Shown: positions 35,377 to 46,553 of the stretch, piece by piece
Layout: each line of letters begins with the position of its first letter
How positions within the stretch are numbered: position 1 is the stretch's first letter
Assembly: GCA_025617375.2 (NCBI GenBank)
Contig: JAMYGW020000002.1
Coordinates: forward strand, 62,001 to 126,000
Direction of reading: 5' to 3'
Source: Acarospora socialis
Taxonomy: Eukaryota; Ascomycota; Lecanoromycetes; Acarosporales; Acarosporaceae
DNA: 64,000 nucleotides
Translations under genes and position numbers: made by a program
The notes under the pieces: model-generated
What the model was told of the DNA's origin: nothing
Databases searched by the model: none
What the model saw: the letters and a program-made list of their open reading frames with translations, nothing else

Positions 35377-36706
35377 GATGGCAACAAATCCCCAAGCAGA
35401 CATGAACTGGCTTCTGCCGTGATGCAGTTCGAGGACGTTGTGTTGGAAGTGAAATAGAGCACAGCAGTGAAGTAAAGTGTTCCAAAGTTCAAGAGTTTCG
35501 GAGCCAAGGGCGGCATTGGATTGTTATCTAAACTGCAAAGTCTAACCGAGCACGGGCATTGCCGCTTCGCTCTGGACGCCCAGCGGGCCTCACAGAATTA
35601 ACAATCAAAGGTGAGTGAGTCGTCTGTATCAAGCTGTATACTGAGTTGTTCCTCCACCGACCCCACCGACAAAGGCTCCTTCCAGTCGTCTACACCGAAG
35701 TCAACAGGAGTAAGGTAACTTGTGGTAAAGCCACGTACATATGAATGAACAATACCGCGAATAGCCCCAAGTCACGAGAAGTTAAGCGACAGACAACCCC
35801 AGACTCCGACTCCTGCTTCCCAGTCTCTTCTTAAAGTGAGACTTCTCAGCACTTTCCTCAGACAACGGCAGCCGGTCCGGGGTAGTTTGAGCCGGTACCG
35901 TACTTTTGGGTCTTTTCTACGATATGTAAGTTTGATTCAACATAAGTAGGTAGGTAAGGGTAACTGTATGAGTACGAGTATTTGCTTCCACCCATAAAGA
36001 AAGTGCTCATACAAGCACTCCAACTACAGAGAAAGGTGGAGTGCAAGCCCTAAATTATTAAGGTAATAAGGTATCGATGGAACTCCCAAGGTACTCCCTA
36101 TACCTAGGTAAGGTAGGTACCTTAGTTGACAGATGTCGGTTGTTGATATGCTCTTTCTTGAAGAGGTACAAAGTAAATAAATCTCTACCTTAGATAGCTG
36201 TTGATGTCATCTCAACAGATTACCTGATCTTAATTATTATTGTTTCTTGCTCTTGCTCTTGCTCCTTCGGACGACGTCCCTTCCCTTTTACTCCAGAAAA
36301 GGGCATGCTAGTCAAACGTTAGCGCAACCGGGTGAGCAGTGATATCGCTCAAAGTAGTTAGTACTCCCGCGATTCATAACAATACGGAGGCACTTTCCTT
36401 TACTTTACACTTAACTTACGACTAAGTCACCTCCCGTACCTTAGGTCGTACCTTGACTTGATTATTCCCTAATTATTCCACCTCACTTGCATCCATCGTG
36501 CCCACATAATCTCAAGTCGTCTCAGGCTCCCATTCGCACTTCAAAAGTTAACATCTTCCCCTGATCACCACAATCCTCTCCGGCTGCAGAAAGCAAATCT
36601 TTCCTCTTCAGCTGCGCTTGACCAGCGCTCCGTGGCTGTCTCGAGCCTTTTCACCCGCGAGACGCCCGATCTTCCCAATTTCAACTACTTCTACCTAACC
36701 GTGACG
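35377..36706. promoter_or_regulatory. Divergent intergenic region, BUD6 / PBP1
   Basis: 1.33 kb between two start codons. It contains CTTGCTCTTGCTCTTGCTCC (36247-36266), AGTAGGTAGGTAAGGGTAA (35945-35963) and TACCTAGGTAAGGTAGGTAC followed by CTTAG (36101-36125), a self-complementary cluster. Stretches before PBP1 are pyrimidine-rich and fit a long leader. No ORF of interest. Confidence 0.5.
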
Positions 36707-39700
36707 ATGGCATCCTCAGCCACCGCCGTCCCAGCGTCCAATGGATCCTCCAGCAATGGAGCAATATCTGGCGGAAAGTCAGCCACCTCCGGTAACAAGG
36801 CACAATTGAAGGCGACAGCAAGCACCAAAGCGGTGGAGCCCGGTATGAGACAAGGTGCAAGTTCAGCTGAGTTATCATACAAGTAAGCTGCCCATCTGCT
36901 TACTTGCTCCATTGTCATTGTTATTCTGTTCAATGGGATACTGTTGTACTACCGTCATATCCTACGTTTATACGGACTGTTCACTCGTGAGCTTCCACTT
37001 GCTGGCGCATCGCGGTTTGCAGTACTGCCCTGGGCAGGTCAAGTTCCCTCAAAAGGTTGGCGCGGGAAGCAACTTGACAATGTCCAAGACTTTCACGCAT
37101 ATTTCTGCTCTCTTTCTCCACTAAGCTGTCCTACATGATCAGACCGTATCAGCTTACGCATGTTGCTCTTCTTTCATAGGCGACCTACGCAGAAGGCATG
37201 GACCCATGGGGCCAATCCTATCACACAGCGATCCTCACACCAACAGAATGGCTTTTCACACGCAACGAAGGGTCAACCGCCGAAAACAATGACTTCAAGA
37301 GAGACGAACACGGCGGACAAGCACGCCAACGATCGATTGATGTTCCTCCTCGCAAACTTCATGGTATCTGCCTCGTCTTGTGGTCGACCCTCCGATTGTG
37401 CTAACTTTTACTGCTAGGGACTCTCTGCAAAGTTGACCACAAAGACCGGCGACAAGTACACGGGCATATTTGCCGGTTTCTCAACGGATAACAATGAGTC
37501 TGCCTATCTCATGAAGATGGTGCAGCACGTGGCTTCGACCACTGAAAATGGAGAGAGTAGTTATGTTGGCGTCGGAACAGACTACGCCATGTCCTTCTGT
37601 ACCAAAGACGTCGTGGACCTTGCGGCGGAAAACATAACCCTGGAAGACACAGCCGTAAAGCCACAAAACGGTAAGCGTGTTCATCTGCCTTGGTCATTGT
37701 TCGGACCCTTCTAACGTGTGAAGGTACACAATCTGCGTTCAAGACTGACGCGGACATCGCCGGTAATCTCAACATGCGCGAACGGAACCTTCAGCGTTGG
37801 GAGCCGTCGGCCGACACCGATGTTGACTTATCACTCGAAAGTGCCGGAGGCGCGGGCTGGGATCAATTCGAGGCTAACGAGCGCCTCTATGGTCTCAAGA
37901 CCGATTACCATGAGGAGATATATACCACCAGCATCGATCGCTCTAATCCACTTTACAAACAGCGCGCAGCACGAGCAGAAAAAATAGCACGCGAGATCGA
38001 GAACCAGAGTACCTCGAATGCACATCTCCGAGAGGAGCGTGGTCAAGCTGTTCCAGAGGACAGCAACATAGATGAAGAAGCCAGGTATGTCGTCTACTAC
38101 ACTTACCTACCGCTTCTTAAGTCAAATACTGACTTAACTGCAGATACAGCGGTGTTCGGCGTGACCCATCCGAATTCCCTACCTTGCCAGCCGGCCATTC
38201 TAACAGATACACACCGCCCGCTCGACGACCTCCGACAGGGCAGCCCACCGTCCCTGGAGCACCTGTAGACCCTGCGATCATCTCGTCGCAAATTTCCCGT
38301 CCCGAAGCTAAGTTCTCAACCGAACGCAAAGGCGTTCAACCTATTCCAACCACGACACCAACCCAGTCTGGTGCTGAGGAGCAAACCAAGCGTCTACCAA
38401 CGACAGCGAATACGCCATCACAGCCATCTACTGTCAAGGGTGTGTCAGATCCAGACCACTCCAAGGACACTACCACTCGAACCTTGGCGCCGGCTACGTC
38501 TGCCTCTCCGAATCGAAAGATCGGACCGGCAGAGAACGCCACAACAAACGTCGAAACCGAAGTTCTAGATTCATTCAGACAGTTCGCGAACATCGAAAAG
38601 TTGCGCATCCAGGCACGTCGCCGTGACCAACTGAACCAGGATAAGGCCATCAAATTGAACGACCTCATGAAATTTTCCAAGAATTTCAAGCTTATGACTC
38701 CGGTCCCAAAAGATTTGGTACCTATCCTTGCGAAGGATAAGTCCAAGCAAGACGAAATCATGGAAAAAGCCCAACGCTGTGCAGAAGAAGCCTCCAAGCT
38801 CGTCGCTGCGAAATCCACAGCTCCCAACAACGACCAGAAAACACAACGTCCTCTTACCACCGCTCGTTACGATGTTGGGATCACCTCTCCAATCGCTCCG
38901 GCGGATCGTCAGAATTTCCCACGCGGCCGTCAAGGGCATGCTCCGCAGGGACAATACAACAACCATAATACGAGGTTAGACCGGCCATACCAAGCTCAGA
39001 ACATCTCTGCGGCGGCTCCACGTGGTACGGGTGGTTTAGGCCATCGTCTGGCTGATATTCAGCGGCAAAAGCAGGCGGGAGCTTCTGTACCTGTTCCTAC
39101 TCCCCTACCAATACACGAAAAACGCATCCCACCAACCGGGCCAGCCGTTACCACCTCCGGCATTTCAAGCCCTGCTAAGCGCAGCAACACCCAGACACCA
39201 ACCTCTGCAGTTTCCAGCAAGTTCAACGTGAAGGCTATGGAATTCAAACCGAACCCTGCAGCAAGCTCTTTCACCCCAGTGGGAAATCCAAGTGTTGCCT
39301 CAAGCCCACGCTCGAGTGTTAATGTTCAAACCTCACGTGCGCCCTCGCCGTCAGCTTTCTTCGGTAGAAAGAAGCCTCTTCCACGATCCGAGCGGCCCTC
39401 GATTGCAGACCATTTTAATACTATCAAACGCCTCAAAAAGGAATCTGAGGAGCAGGAAACCACTCAGATGTACGCATCAAATGGTGGGATCAGGCCTGCC
39501 TATAAGACCCCGCCAACCTGGAGCGTCGCTAAAGAAAATGAGGACAAAACATATCAAGATATGTTTGAAAACGTCCCATATGCACCATCTGCAACTCCAC
39601 CTTCGCACATCTCACCCCCGAATGCGCCGCTTCCTCATCAACATCAACTCCCTTTTCACTTACAACACGGAGCTCAAGGGATGCCTCAAATGCAGGCACC

Positions 39701-40552
39701 ACAGTATGCGCCTCCTCACCTACAGCCCAACCAGCACCTTCATCCTGCTGGTCCTCATCATTACGACGACCATCGGATGCACTTGTCGGCTTCCTCATCT
39801 TCTATATATCCATCTCCTCGCCCTCAATACACTAACATGGCCTATGCATCTCCGATGACCCAGCATGCCCAACTAGCAGCGTATGGTCAACCGATGCAGC
39901 CATACTTCGTGGGACCCAACGGCCCGCAACCAGCTCCGATCCGACACTTTTCAGGTGGACCTCACTTTGTGCCTCCACCTGGTGCCCATCTCGGTGCGCC
40001 ATTAATGGTACATCAACACTCGAATGGGTCATTCATGAACATGCCGCCAGCAATGGCCGTACCTTTCAACCCGCAAATGCACATGTACTCGCCTGGCCAA
40101 GCTCACGCAATACCACAATATGGTGGTCCGCCACAACCACAAAGCAACTATCCGAGTCCGGGAAGAGGAGCACCGTTGATGATCCATCAAGGGTCACAAC
40201 AAGGACAACATCCACAACAAGTGATGTTCATGGGACCAGGTCATCACGGGCAACCCATGTACGCTCAACAACCGCCACAACAGAGTAAGTCAATCCATCC
40301 CGAGTCTTATATTCACCACAACTCATAGAACATGTAGTGGCACCAATGCGAGGGGGGTATGGGCCACCCCAAGGCCACTACTACGGCTCCTCCCCTCACC
40401 AGGGACACCACCTCCCCCCACACTCTCACCGCGGCCCTGGCGGCAACTACGGGCAACCTCCAGGCCCACATGGCCAGCACGCCGGGCCGCCCCCTCCTCC
40501 ACCGACAGCTCCGGCTGCCCACGCGGTGCCCGCCGGCGAAGAGGGGAAGTGA
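36707..40552 (+). CDS. PBP1: Ataxin-2 homologue PBP1
   Basis: RNA-binding regulator of mRNA stability, stress granules and TOR signalling. Six exons, 36707-36882, 37180-37363, 37418-37670, 37724-38084, 38144-40284 and 40338-40552, give 1109 residues. Domains: an Ataxin-2 Sm-like domain (DRLMFLLANFM joined to GLSAKLTTKTGDKYTGIFAG), an LsmAD domain (ANERLYGLKTDYHEEIYTTS, RSNPLYKQRAARAEKIAREI) and the usual YSGVRRDPSEFPTLPAG. A long disordered tail is rich in Pro, Gln, His and Met. A PAM2 motif (FKPNPAASSFTP, encoded near 39245-39280) should bind the MLLE domain of poly(A)-binding protein. The last exon adds a Gly/His/Pro tail with six consecutive prolines. Intron 1 is long (297 nt). Confidence 0.95.
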
Positions 40553-41592
40553 TTCCCTCTCTTCCCGAGTCGGCGCACCGCGAGGGCACGCCGTCTCTCC
40601 TCACGCCCGTCCCCGCTCCTTTGGTTTTTAGCTTGTCTTTGCTACTTTGCATTATACCCAGGGGCATTCCTTACCATCATCATTGGCAGCATTAGCGGGG
40701 GTTCGGTGGCATTGTCGCTCATTTTTCCTTTCAATATTGCATTTCTACCATAGCGTGAGGCGTTGCTTCTTTGGGCCGGGGCGGAGCGGGAGGAAGGGAG
40801 GGAGGCAGGGAGGCGAGGGCGTGAGGGCAGTGGGGTAGCTTGCAGGAGCGTGAGATAAATGAGCATTTCTAGATAAATATAGAAAAAAAGTTGAAAATCT
40901 GTGATTGATGGGTCATATGGAGTACACCATGTAGATGTAATGCAGGGGTCGATGATATGTGATGTTTCCATCAGGGGTGCCCCGTGAACGCCTGGCTGAT
41001 ATATAGTATGAGTGTCAACGCTGTGTTTCAGACTTGTTTGACAGGCACGGAGTCCCTTCATGTTACTTCTTTATCCTTCTCGACAGCGATGGCTAGAAGA
41101 GAAAGCTACCCCTTTCGCATCCCAGTGAGCAACGAGGGGTTGGAGGTAAGTGGAGCAACTCAGGTTCATAATACTCTGTCTCCGTTTCCGTGGTGACAAT
41201 TGTGAGGTGTAGGGTCGGATGGATATACGGTACGGAAATTCCACGTCGATGTCAATCTGACCTGCCACCACCTCAGCCTCGACGTTGTTTACGGTTGAAG
41301 CATACGGGACTGTGTCCTAGTTACTTCTACCTTTGCTAGACGTGCAGGACGGGCTAGTCTCGCTGGAGTCAAGTAGTGGGTGTAGTGTTCGAACAGGTGT
41401 GAATGACACGACAGCCACAGATACAAATCAGACAAAGACGGGATAGAAACGCAGGAGAAAAGGATCTAAAGACCTTCGTTTTTCTATTTGCTTTCAAGTC
41501 GCCGTTGCCCTCCTCTATCCTTCCTTCCCAATCGACTATACCCTATACGGTTATTCTATTTACAAACACGCCCCTCCTCACCCGTACAGGAC
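40553..41592. other. Convergent intergenic region
   Basis: 3' flanks of PBP1 (+) and the aminotransferase (-). It includes a short G-rich stretch (GGGAGGAAGGGAGGGAGGCA, 40788-40807). No gene supported. Confidence 0.55.
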
Positions 41593-42947
41593 TCATTTCG
41601 CCTTCTCATACCCCAACTCCCCCAATCCTTCCCTCAGCATCCCCACCGCCCTATCCAGATCCCCTCGCGCCGGATCCATGACACTAACGCCCATATGGCC
41701 GATCCGCATATATTTCCCCGCGATCTCGCGATGCAGACCCGCCGCAAACACGACGCCCTTCTTCACGAGCCTCGGCAACAGTTCGGCGGCCTTGATGTCG
41801 TCGGGCAGGTAGAAGGCCGTCATGCCGTTGGCTTGGTTCTCGGGCTTGGTGGCGATTTGGGCGAGGTCGAGGTCGGCGATGGCTTGTTTGATTTTGTGCG
41901 AGGCGGCGCGGTGGGCGGCGAAGCGGTCCGGGAGCGGTCGGGAGAGGATTTGCGTGAGGGAGGTGTGCAGGGCGTGGATGAGTTGTGGGGAGGGGGTGGC
42001 GAAGTAGGAGGCTTTTTTGGCTTCGTAGTTTTGCATTACTGTTTGTAGAGGTGTACGTTAGCGAGGAGCAGGAAGGGGAGCCTGAGGGGAGATGACTGGA
42101 AGTACGAAAGGTGAAATGCTCAGGGAAGACGTACTTGGAAGCCAGTTCTTGAAGCTGGCAAAGTAGGAGCTCGGCGGTGTTTTTCGGTTCTTGAAAACTT
42201 CGATAGCGCGGCCGGAGCACATCATGATGGACAGACCGGCGGGACAGCCGACGCCCTTCTGACTGGCTGTCAACACGACGTCCAGCGCCCAGTCGTCGAA
42301 GTGGATCTCTTCCGAGCCGACACTGCACACTCCGTCGACCACCACGAGCGTCTCGGGGCTGACTTTGTGGACCATTTCCGACAAGGCTTGGATCTCACTC
42401 AACACGCCTGTTGAGGTGTCCACGTGGGTTACGGTGATGATCTTGTACTTCTTTTCCATCAACGCTTTCTCCACCTCGTCGAGCTGGGGCCGGTCGCCGA
42501 TGGGTGCTTTCAGCTGGGTAGCTTTGACGCCGTACGTCTCGAAGCAGTCGGCGAAGGAGTCGGCAAAGTAACCGGTATGAAGGACGAGGACTTCGTCGCC
42601 GCGCTCGGCGAGATTGGCGGCTACCATGTCCCAGCCGAGGGTGCCGCTGCCGTTGACGACGAAGGGCTGTGTGTCTGGTCGGGTGGTCTGGAAGAGTTTT
42701 CGAAGCATGGTGAGGGTTTCGCCGAAGATGTTGACGAAGGCTTGACCGACATGGCTCTCACTAAACGCTGAGGTTAGTCAGATGTAGACTGAGGCATCAA
42801 TGGGATGGTTGAGGGTTTGTTGGCAGAAAACATTGACCCATTGGAGCTCCAGACATACCTGTAATGGCTCATGGACTTGAGAACCTCATCATCAAACTCA
42901 ATCGGCCCGGGTATGAGCAGAGTCGGGTGATCTGCCTGATTCGACAT
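41593..42947 (-). CDS. AGX1: Alanine-glyoxylate aminotransferase (class V PLP enzyme)
   Basis: Converts glyoxylate and alanine to glycine and pyruvate, a route to glycine in yeast. Three exons, 42947-42859, 42760-42135 and 42038-41593, give 386 residues, the family length. The N-terminus has LLIPGPIEFDDEVLKSM; HYSESHVGQAFVNIFGETL crosses the first splice. GSGTLGWDMVAANL binds the cofactor phosphate region. VVDGVCSVGSEEIHFDDW precedes the Schiff-base lysine in LTASQKGVGCPAGLS. The C-terminal domain has RIGHMGVSVMDPARGDLDRA. No targeting peptide or PTS1 is obvious (C-terminus GYEKAK), so cytosol is the default. Class V relatives such as serine-glyoxylate transaminase remain possible. Confidence 0.92.
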
Positions 42948-43802
42948 CTTGCTATTTCTCTCCTTCGATTTTGTGCTAATATTCGAGTTATGCCGTCTTC
43001 TGTCAACAGACTCCGAACGTGCAACGTGCTCTATATGATCTTCAGCAGCGGCCGAAAGTCTCTCGGTCGAGAAAGGGGTATTGAGCTCGAGGACGGGTCT
43101 GTTGTCCAGGTGTCTCGAGATGAGACTAAGACGGGAGATGGCGGCGCGTGAAGTTGGAGGAGCCAGGGCTGGGGCTGCGCGGGTCGCGGGGTAGAAAAGG
43201 GCCCGGTACGTAAGGCGGGGAGCCAGAGCCAGTGGAGCCAGTATGACGCCGGTAACGGAGAATTACGGGAGAGAAAGTCCAGACTAATCCAGGTAATTTC
43301 AATGGAAGGGTTCCGTGCCTCTTTTGAATTCCGAAATGATATCAGTGATTCGAAGCAAAGATGCGGAAATATTTCCTTCACGATCTGCCCGGGTTGGCTG
43401 CAACGGTATGACCGCAGTTCTGCGTGTGCTTACATAAACATTGACGGATTGAAGAGATGCAGCCCTCAGAAAGGTTCTATAAGACCACAACCACCGCTAA
43501 TTTTGACATTGAACCCATGTAGTATTATAGAATCAGTGTCGCCATACAGTACCTGAGGTTGAGGAGGTTCAGGGGAGAGGTCTTTCTCATGGGCAGTTTT
43601 CTGCTACTTCTGAATAGTGTAGTGAACTGACCGATTCTGACAGAGCGCCTTTATGATGTTGATCTTGGGAATGCAATATAACTATCAGAGATTTTGAAGG
43701 AGGTTCGTCCTATATATTGTTTGTATTCCTCATATCGATACACAGTTTCCCTCCGAACAAGCGGTAATCGTAGTTTTGTCTTGTCGTGCACACACCCTAC
43801 AT
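42948..43802. other. Intergenic region
   Basis: Upstream of the aminotransferase and downstream of the dioxygenase gene. Short ORFs (for example 43031-43381 minus) have no recognisable product. Confidence 0.55.
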
Positions 43803-44705
43803 TTACTCTTCCCCTTTGTGTTCATCTTTGACCTTCTCAAACATTATATCGGTCCTCATCGTCAACTTAATTCCGGAGGTGACCTCCTCCCCCGAATGTA
43901 GCAGATTCCGCTGCTGAAAGACCAAAACCCTGCCATTTTTTGGCGCCACATCCAACCGTTCCACCATATTGGCCGACCAGAAAGTTGTCGCCCCTCCCTC
44001 CAACTGCCCATCCGCCGAGTCCGAAGAAGAGTCGTTGAGGTAGAGGTGTAACGTAAAGAACGACCGCTCCCCATTCGGGGCAATATAAGCACCGTCAGCG
44101 TGTTCTATCGCTCGTCAGCCTGTAGTTTTCCTTTCAGTCACGCCAGGATGACGGAAATGCATACCCCTGAAGTACTGTCCAGCACCATATTTCAAAAACC
44201 GCATCCGCTCATTCAACCTCGTGACCCTCCACCGCTCGCCCCTCTTCACCGGCCCATTACCCATCACGTTCGCCCAGTCCTCCAAACCCTGCAGCTCCGG
44301 CAACGAGCCCTCGACCCTCGCCCAGATTCTGGCCGCCACGTCCGCCGAATCCCAAATGATACGACCGCTGTTGCGAACCATCAGCGAAACAACCTGGCGG
44401 TCGAGGCCTGCGTTAACCATGGCCGGTGCCCAGGTACCATTCGCCTGCGCTTCGGCGGCTTTGACGAGCAGTTTGCATTCGTCCGGTGAGAGGACATTGT
44501 CGAGGACGACGGCGTAGTAATCTTTATACTCGGAGAGGCGGGTTTTCGAGAAGTCGATGCGGTTCAGGGAGACGTTGGCGGGCCCGCTGAGGAAGTCGGG
44601 CTGGAGCGTGGTGATCGGCGTAGAGTCTATCATTGTGAGGGGGAACTGTTGCTGCGTACTCAATGTCTTGCTGATTTCTTCAGCTTCAATGTCAGTAGAT
44701 ATCAA
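43803..44705 (-). CDS. 2-oxoglutarate/Fe(II)-dependent dioxygenase (prolyl 4-hydroxylase-like)
   Basis: P4Hc-type oxygenase. Two exons, 44705-44165 and 44104-43803, give 280 residues. After RIDFSKTRLSEYKDYYAVVL and NVLSPDECKLLVKAAEA come the double-stranded beta-helix elements: LKYGAGQYFREHADGAYIAP across the splice, giving the H-x-D metal pair (HAD); FTLHLYLND; GGATTFWSA; and the distal histidine in QQRNLLHSGEEV, followed by GIKLTMRTDIMFE with the residue that holds 2-oxoglutarate. All ligands of the facial triad are present, so the enzyme is probably active. No signal peptide is seen, which argues against collagen-type substrates; cytosolic or nuclear prolyl hydroxylases are more likely. 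Substrate unknown. Confidence 0.85.
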
Positions 44706-45037
44706 GCTTGTTTATCACAGCCTTAAACGTTATGAACACGAAGCAAGCAGCACCGGGCGCCTATTATAGCCGCCGCATACTGATAGATCATCATTCCTGG
44801 CCCGCAACTTCAGCAAGTCAGCGCGCACGACTGCGCAATCACATGGGTCAGAAGAATCGGTGGCTCGATCAATGGCCGGTATCTTAACGCAGGCAACAAC
44901 ATGCGGGTAAGCTTAGCTCCTAGGGTACTCGGCAACTTCCGGTGCTCCTTCTGACTTGAGGCTCTTACAGTAGCTCGGTACCTTTCACATGCAGCTAGGG
45001 CTAACTTCAATCAACAAATCCCCACGACGCCATTGAG
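44706..45037. promoter_or_regulatory. Shared promoter region, dioxygenase / VPS29
   Basis: 332 bp between divergent start codons. No clear TATA box or factor site. Role inferred from position. Confidence 0.4.
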
Positions 45038-45871
45038 ATGACTTCCAGGCTGGTTCTATGCCTGGGAGATCTCTTCATACCCGACAGAGCACCCGTCAGT
45101 CCACCAGCTCTGAACGCTACCTGTCTCTGCACCCCAAAAGCTAACTCATGCACTCGAATTCACAGGACATACCCGCAAAGGTACCCCTCAACCTCGCCTG
45201 CCCCATCAGATTGCCAGGTTCCGCTGACCTCCTGTCATGCAGTTTAAAGCCCTCCTCGCCCCTAACAAAATCGGACAAACCCTCTGCCTCGGCAACTTAA
45301 CCTCCGCCAGCACCTACAACTACCTACGTTCTATATCCCCCGACCTACAGATCGTAAAAGGCGATTTCGACGTCGAAGCACCCCAGCTCGCCCTCAGCAA
45401 AGTCGTCACGCACGGCTCTCTCCGCATCGGTTTCACGCATGGGCACACGATCATCCCGCCCGGCGATGCCGACGCGCTGCTAATTGCGGCGCGGCAGATG
45501 GATGTGGATGTCTTGCTCTGGGGGGGAACGCATCGGTTTGAGGCATATGAGTTGGAGGGCAAGTTTTTCGTGAATCCGGGGAGTGCGACGGGCGCAATGG
45601 GGATGGGCTGGGGTTGGGAAAAGGAGGAAGAGCCGGTTCCGAGTTTTGTCTTGATGGATGTGAGTTTTCTGTCCTTGGGGCGGTGTGGTGCATTTGTATG
45701 GGTTTGGAGGGGTGTGTGTGGAGGGTTTGCTGATGTGCGTGGTGTGGGGTATAGATCCAGGGTGATGTGTTAGTGTTATATGTTTATCAGCTGAAGACTG
45801 ACGCGAATGGCGTGGATAATGTGGCGGTTGAGAAGGTGTCGTTTACGAAGGGTGGGGCGTCGAGCTCATGA
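45038..45871 (+). CDS. VPS29: Retromer subunit VPS29
   Basis: Metallophosphoesterase-fold subunit of retromer, which recycles cargo from endosomes to the Golgi. Four exons, 45038-45094, 45166-45180, 45243-45659 and 45755-45871, give 201 residues. Exon 2 is a 15-nt microexon coding DIPAK. The spliced N-terminus, SRLVLCLGDLFIPDRAPDIP, is the family hallmark, followed by LCLGNLT, VKGDFDVE, VVTHGSLRIGFTHGHTIIPP, LLWGGTHRFEAYELEGKFFV and NPGSATGA. The usual fungal insert after this (GMGWGWEKEEEPVPSF) and the terminal strand IQGDVLVLYVYQLK are present. All exons are in phase, so the gene looks intact. Confidence 0.96.
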
Positions 45872-46553
45872 CTGCAGATTGTGCCTTTTACGGACATGGT
45901 TATCTGGACCGGGATAGAGGCTCTAGAGGAGTACTTGGCGCAGTACCAGTCTACTCTGACGAAGCAGAGCACACAGCTCAGCCTCAAGTCCCGTTGCACC
46001 CCTGAATCACTGACCCACCCATTGTCGGTGTCTTGGGGCTCCCTACTGTTGGTGGGATGAGGAAATGTGTAGACTAAATTCTACATCAGATGACGACGTC
46101 TGATCCAATTCACCCCAGACCAATAGTATGTACTTGCAAGTCATTTACTTGTAGTATGGTGCTCCAAGAGGCGGAGAACAGAATGTAGGTCTCGATCGAG
46201 GTTCGGGGCGAAGAGCTATGTAACGGCACCTCGAAGTCTTTTGTCAACTTCGGTCATACACTCACTGTAGTACTTACAGGCCAAATATGATCAAAAGAAG
46301 TGGTATGCAGAGGCTACCAGTTTGCTGTTGCGAGCTGTTTCTAAGTATTGTCTCTCTGGAGAAGTGGGATATAATGCTTGTGTTCAACCATGAGTCTGCA
46401 AGGCTGAGCGTACCGCATCACATTTGAGCTCCGCCTCTTTACTTTCTCCACGTTCATCCATCTTCCATCTTCCGGTGAATGAATTTCTGCTTCTCTCACG
46501 ATATGTAGCCCTCATTTGTCTATGCTCAACATTCGTGATGCCCCTCAACCATC
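45872..46553. other. Intergenic region
   Basis: 3' flank of VPS29 and upstream region of the next gene. No feature recognised beyond AT-rich patches. Confidence 0.55.

Noticed and set aside
39292-39858. Alternative-frame ORF of 188 codons inside PBP1
   Set aside because: It overlaps the Pro/Gln-rich tail, whose composition keeps other frames open; no independent start context or family match.
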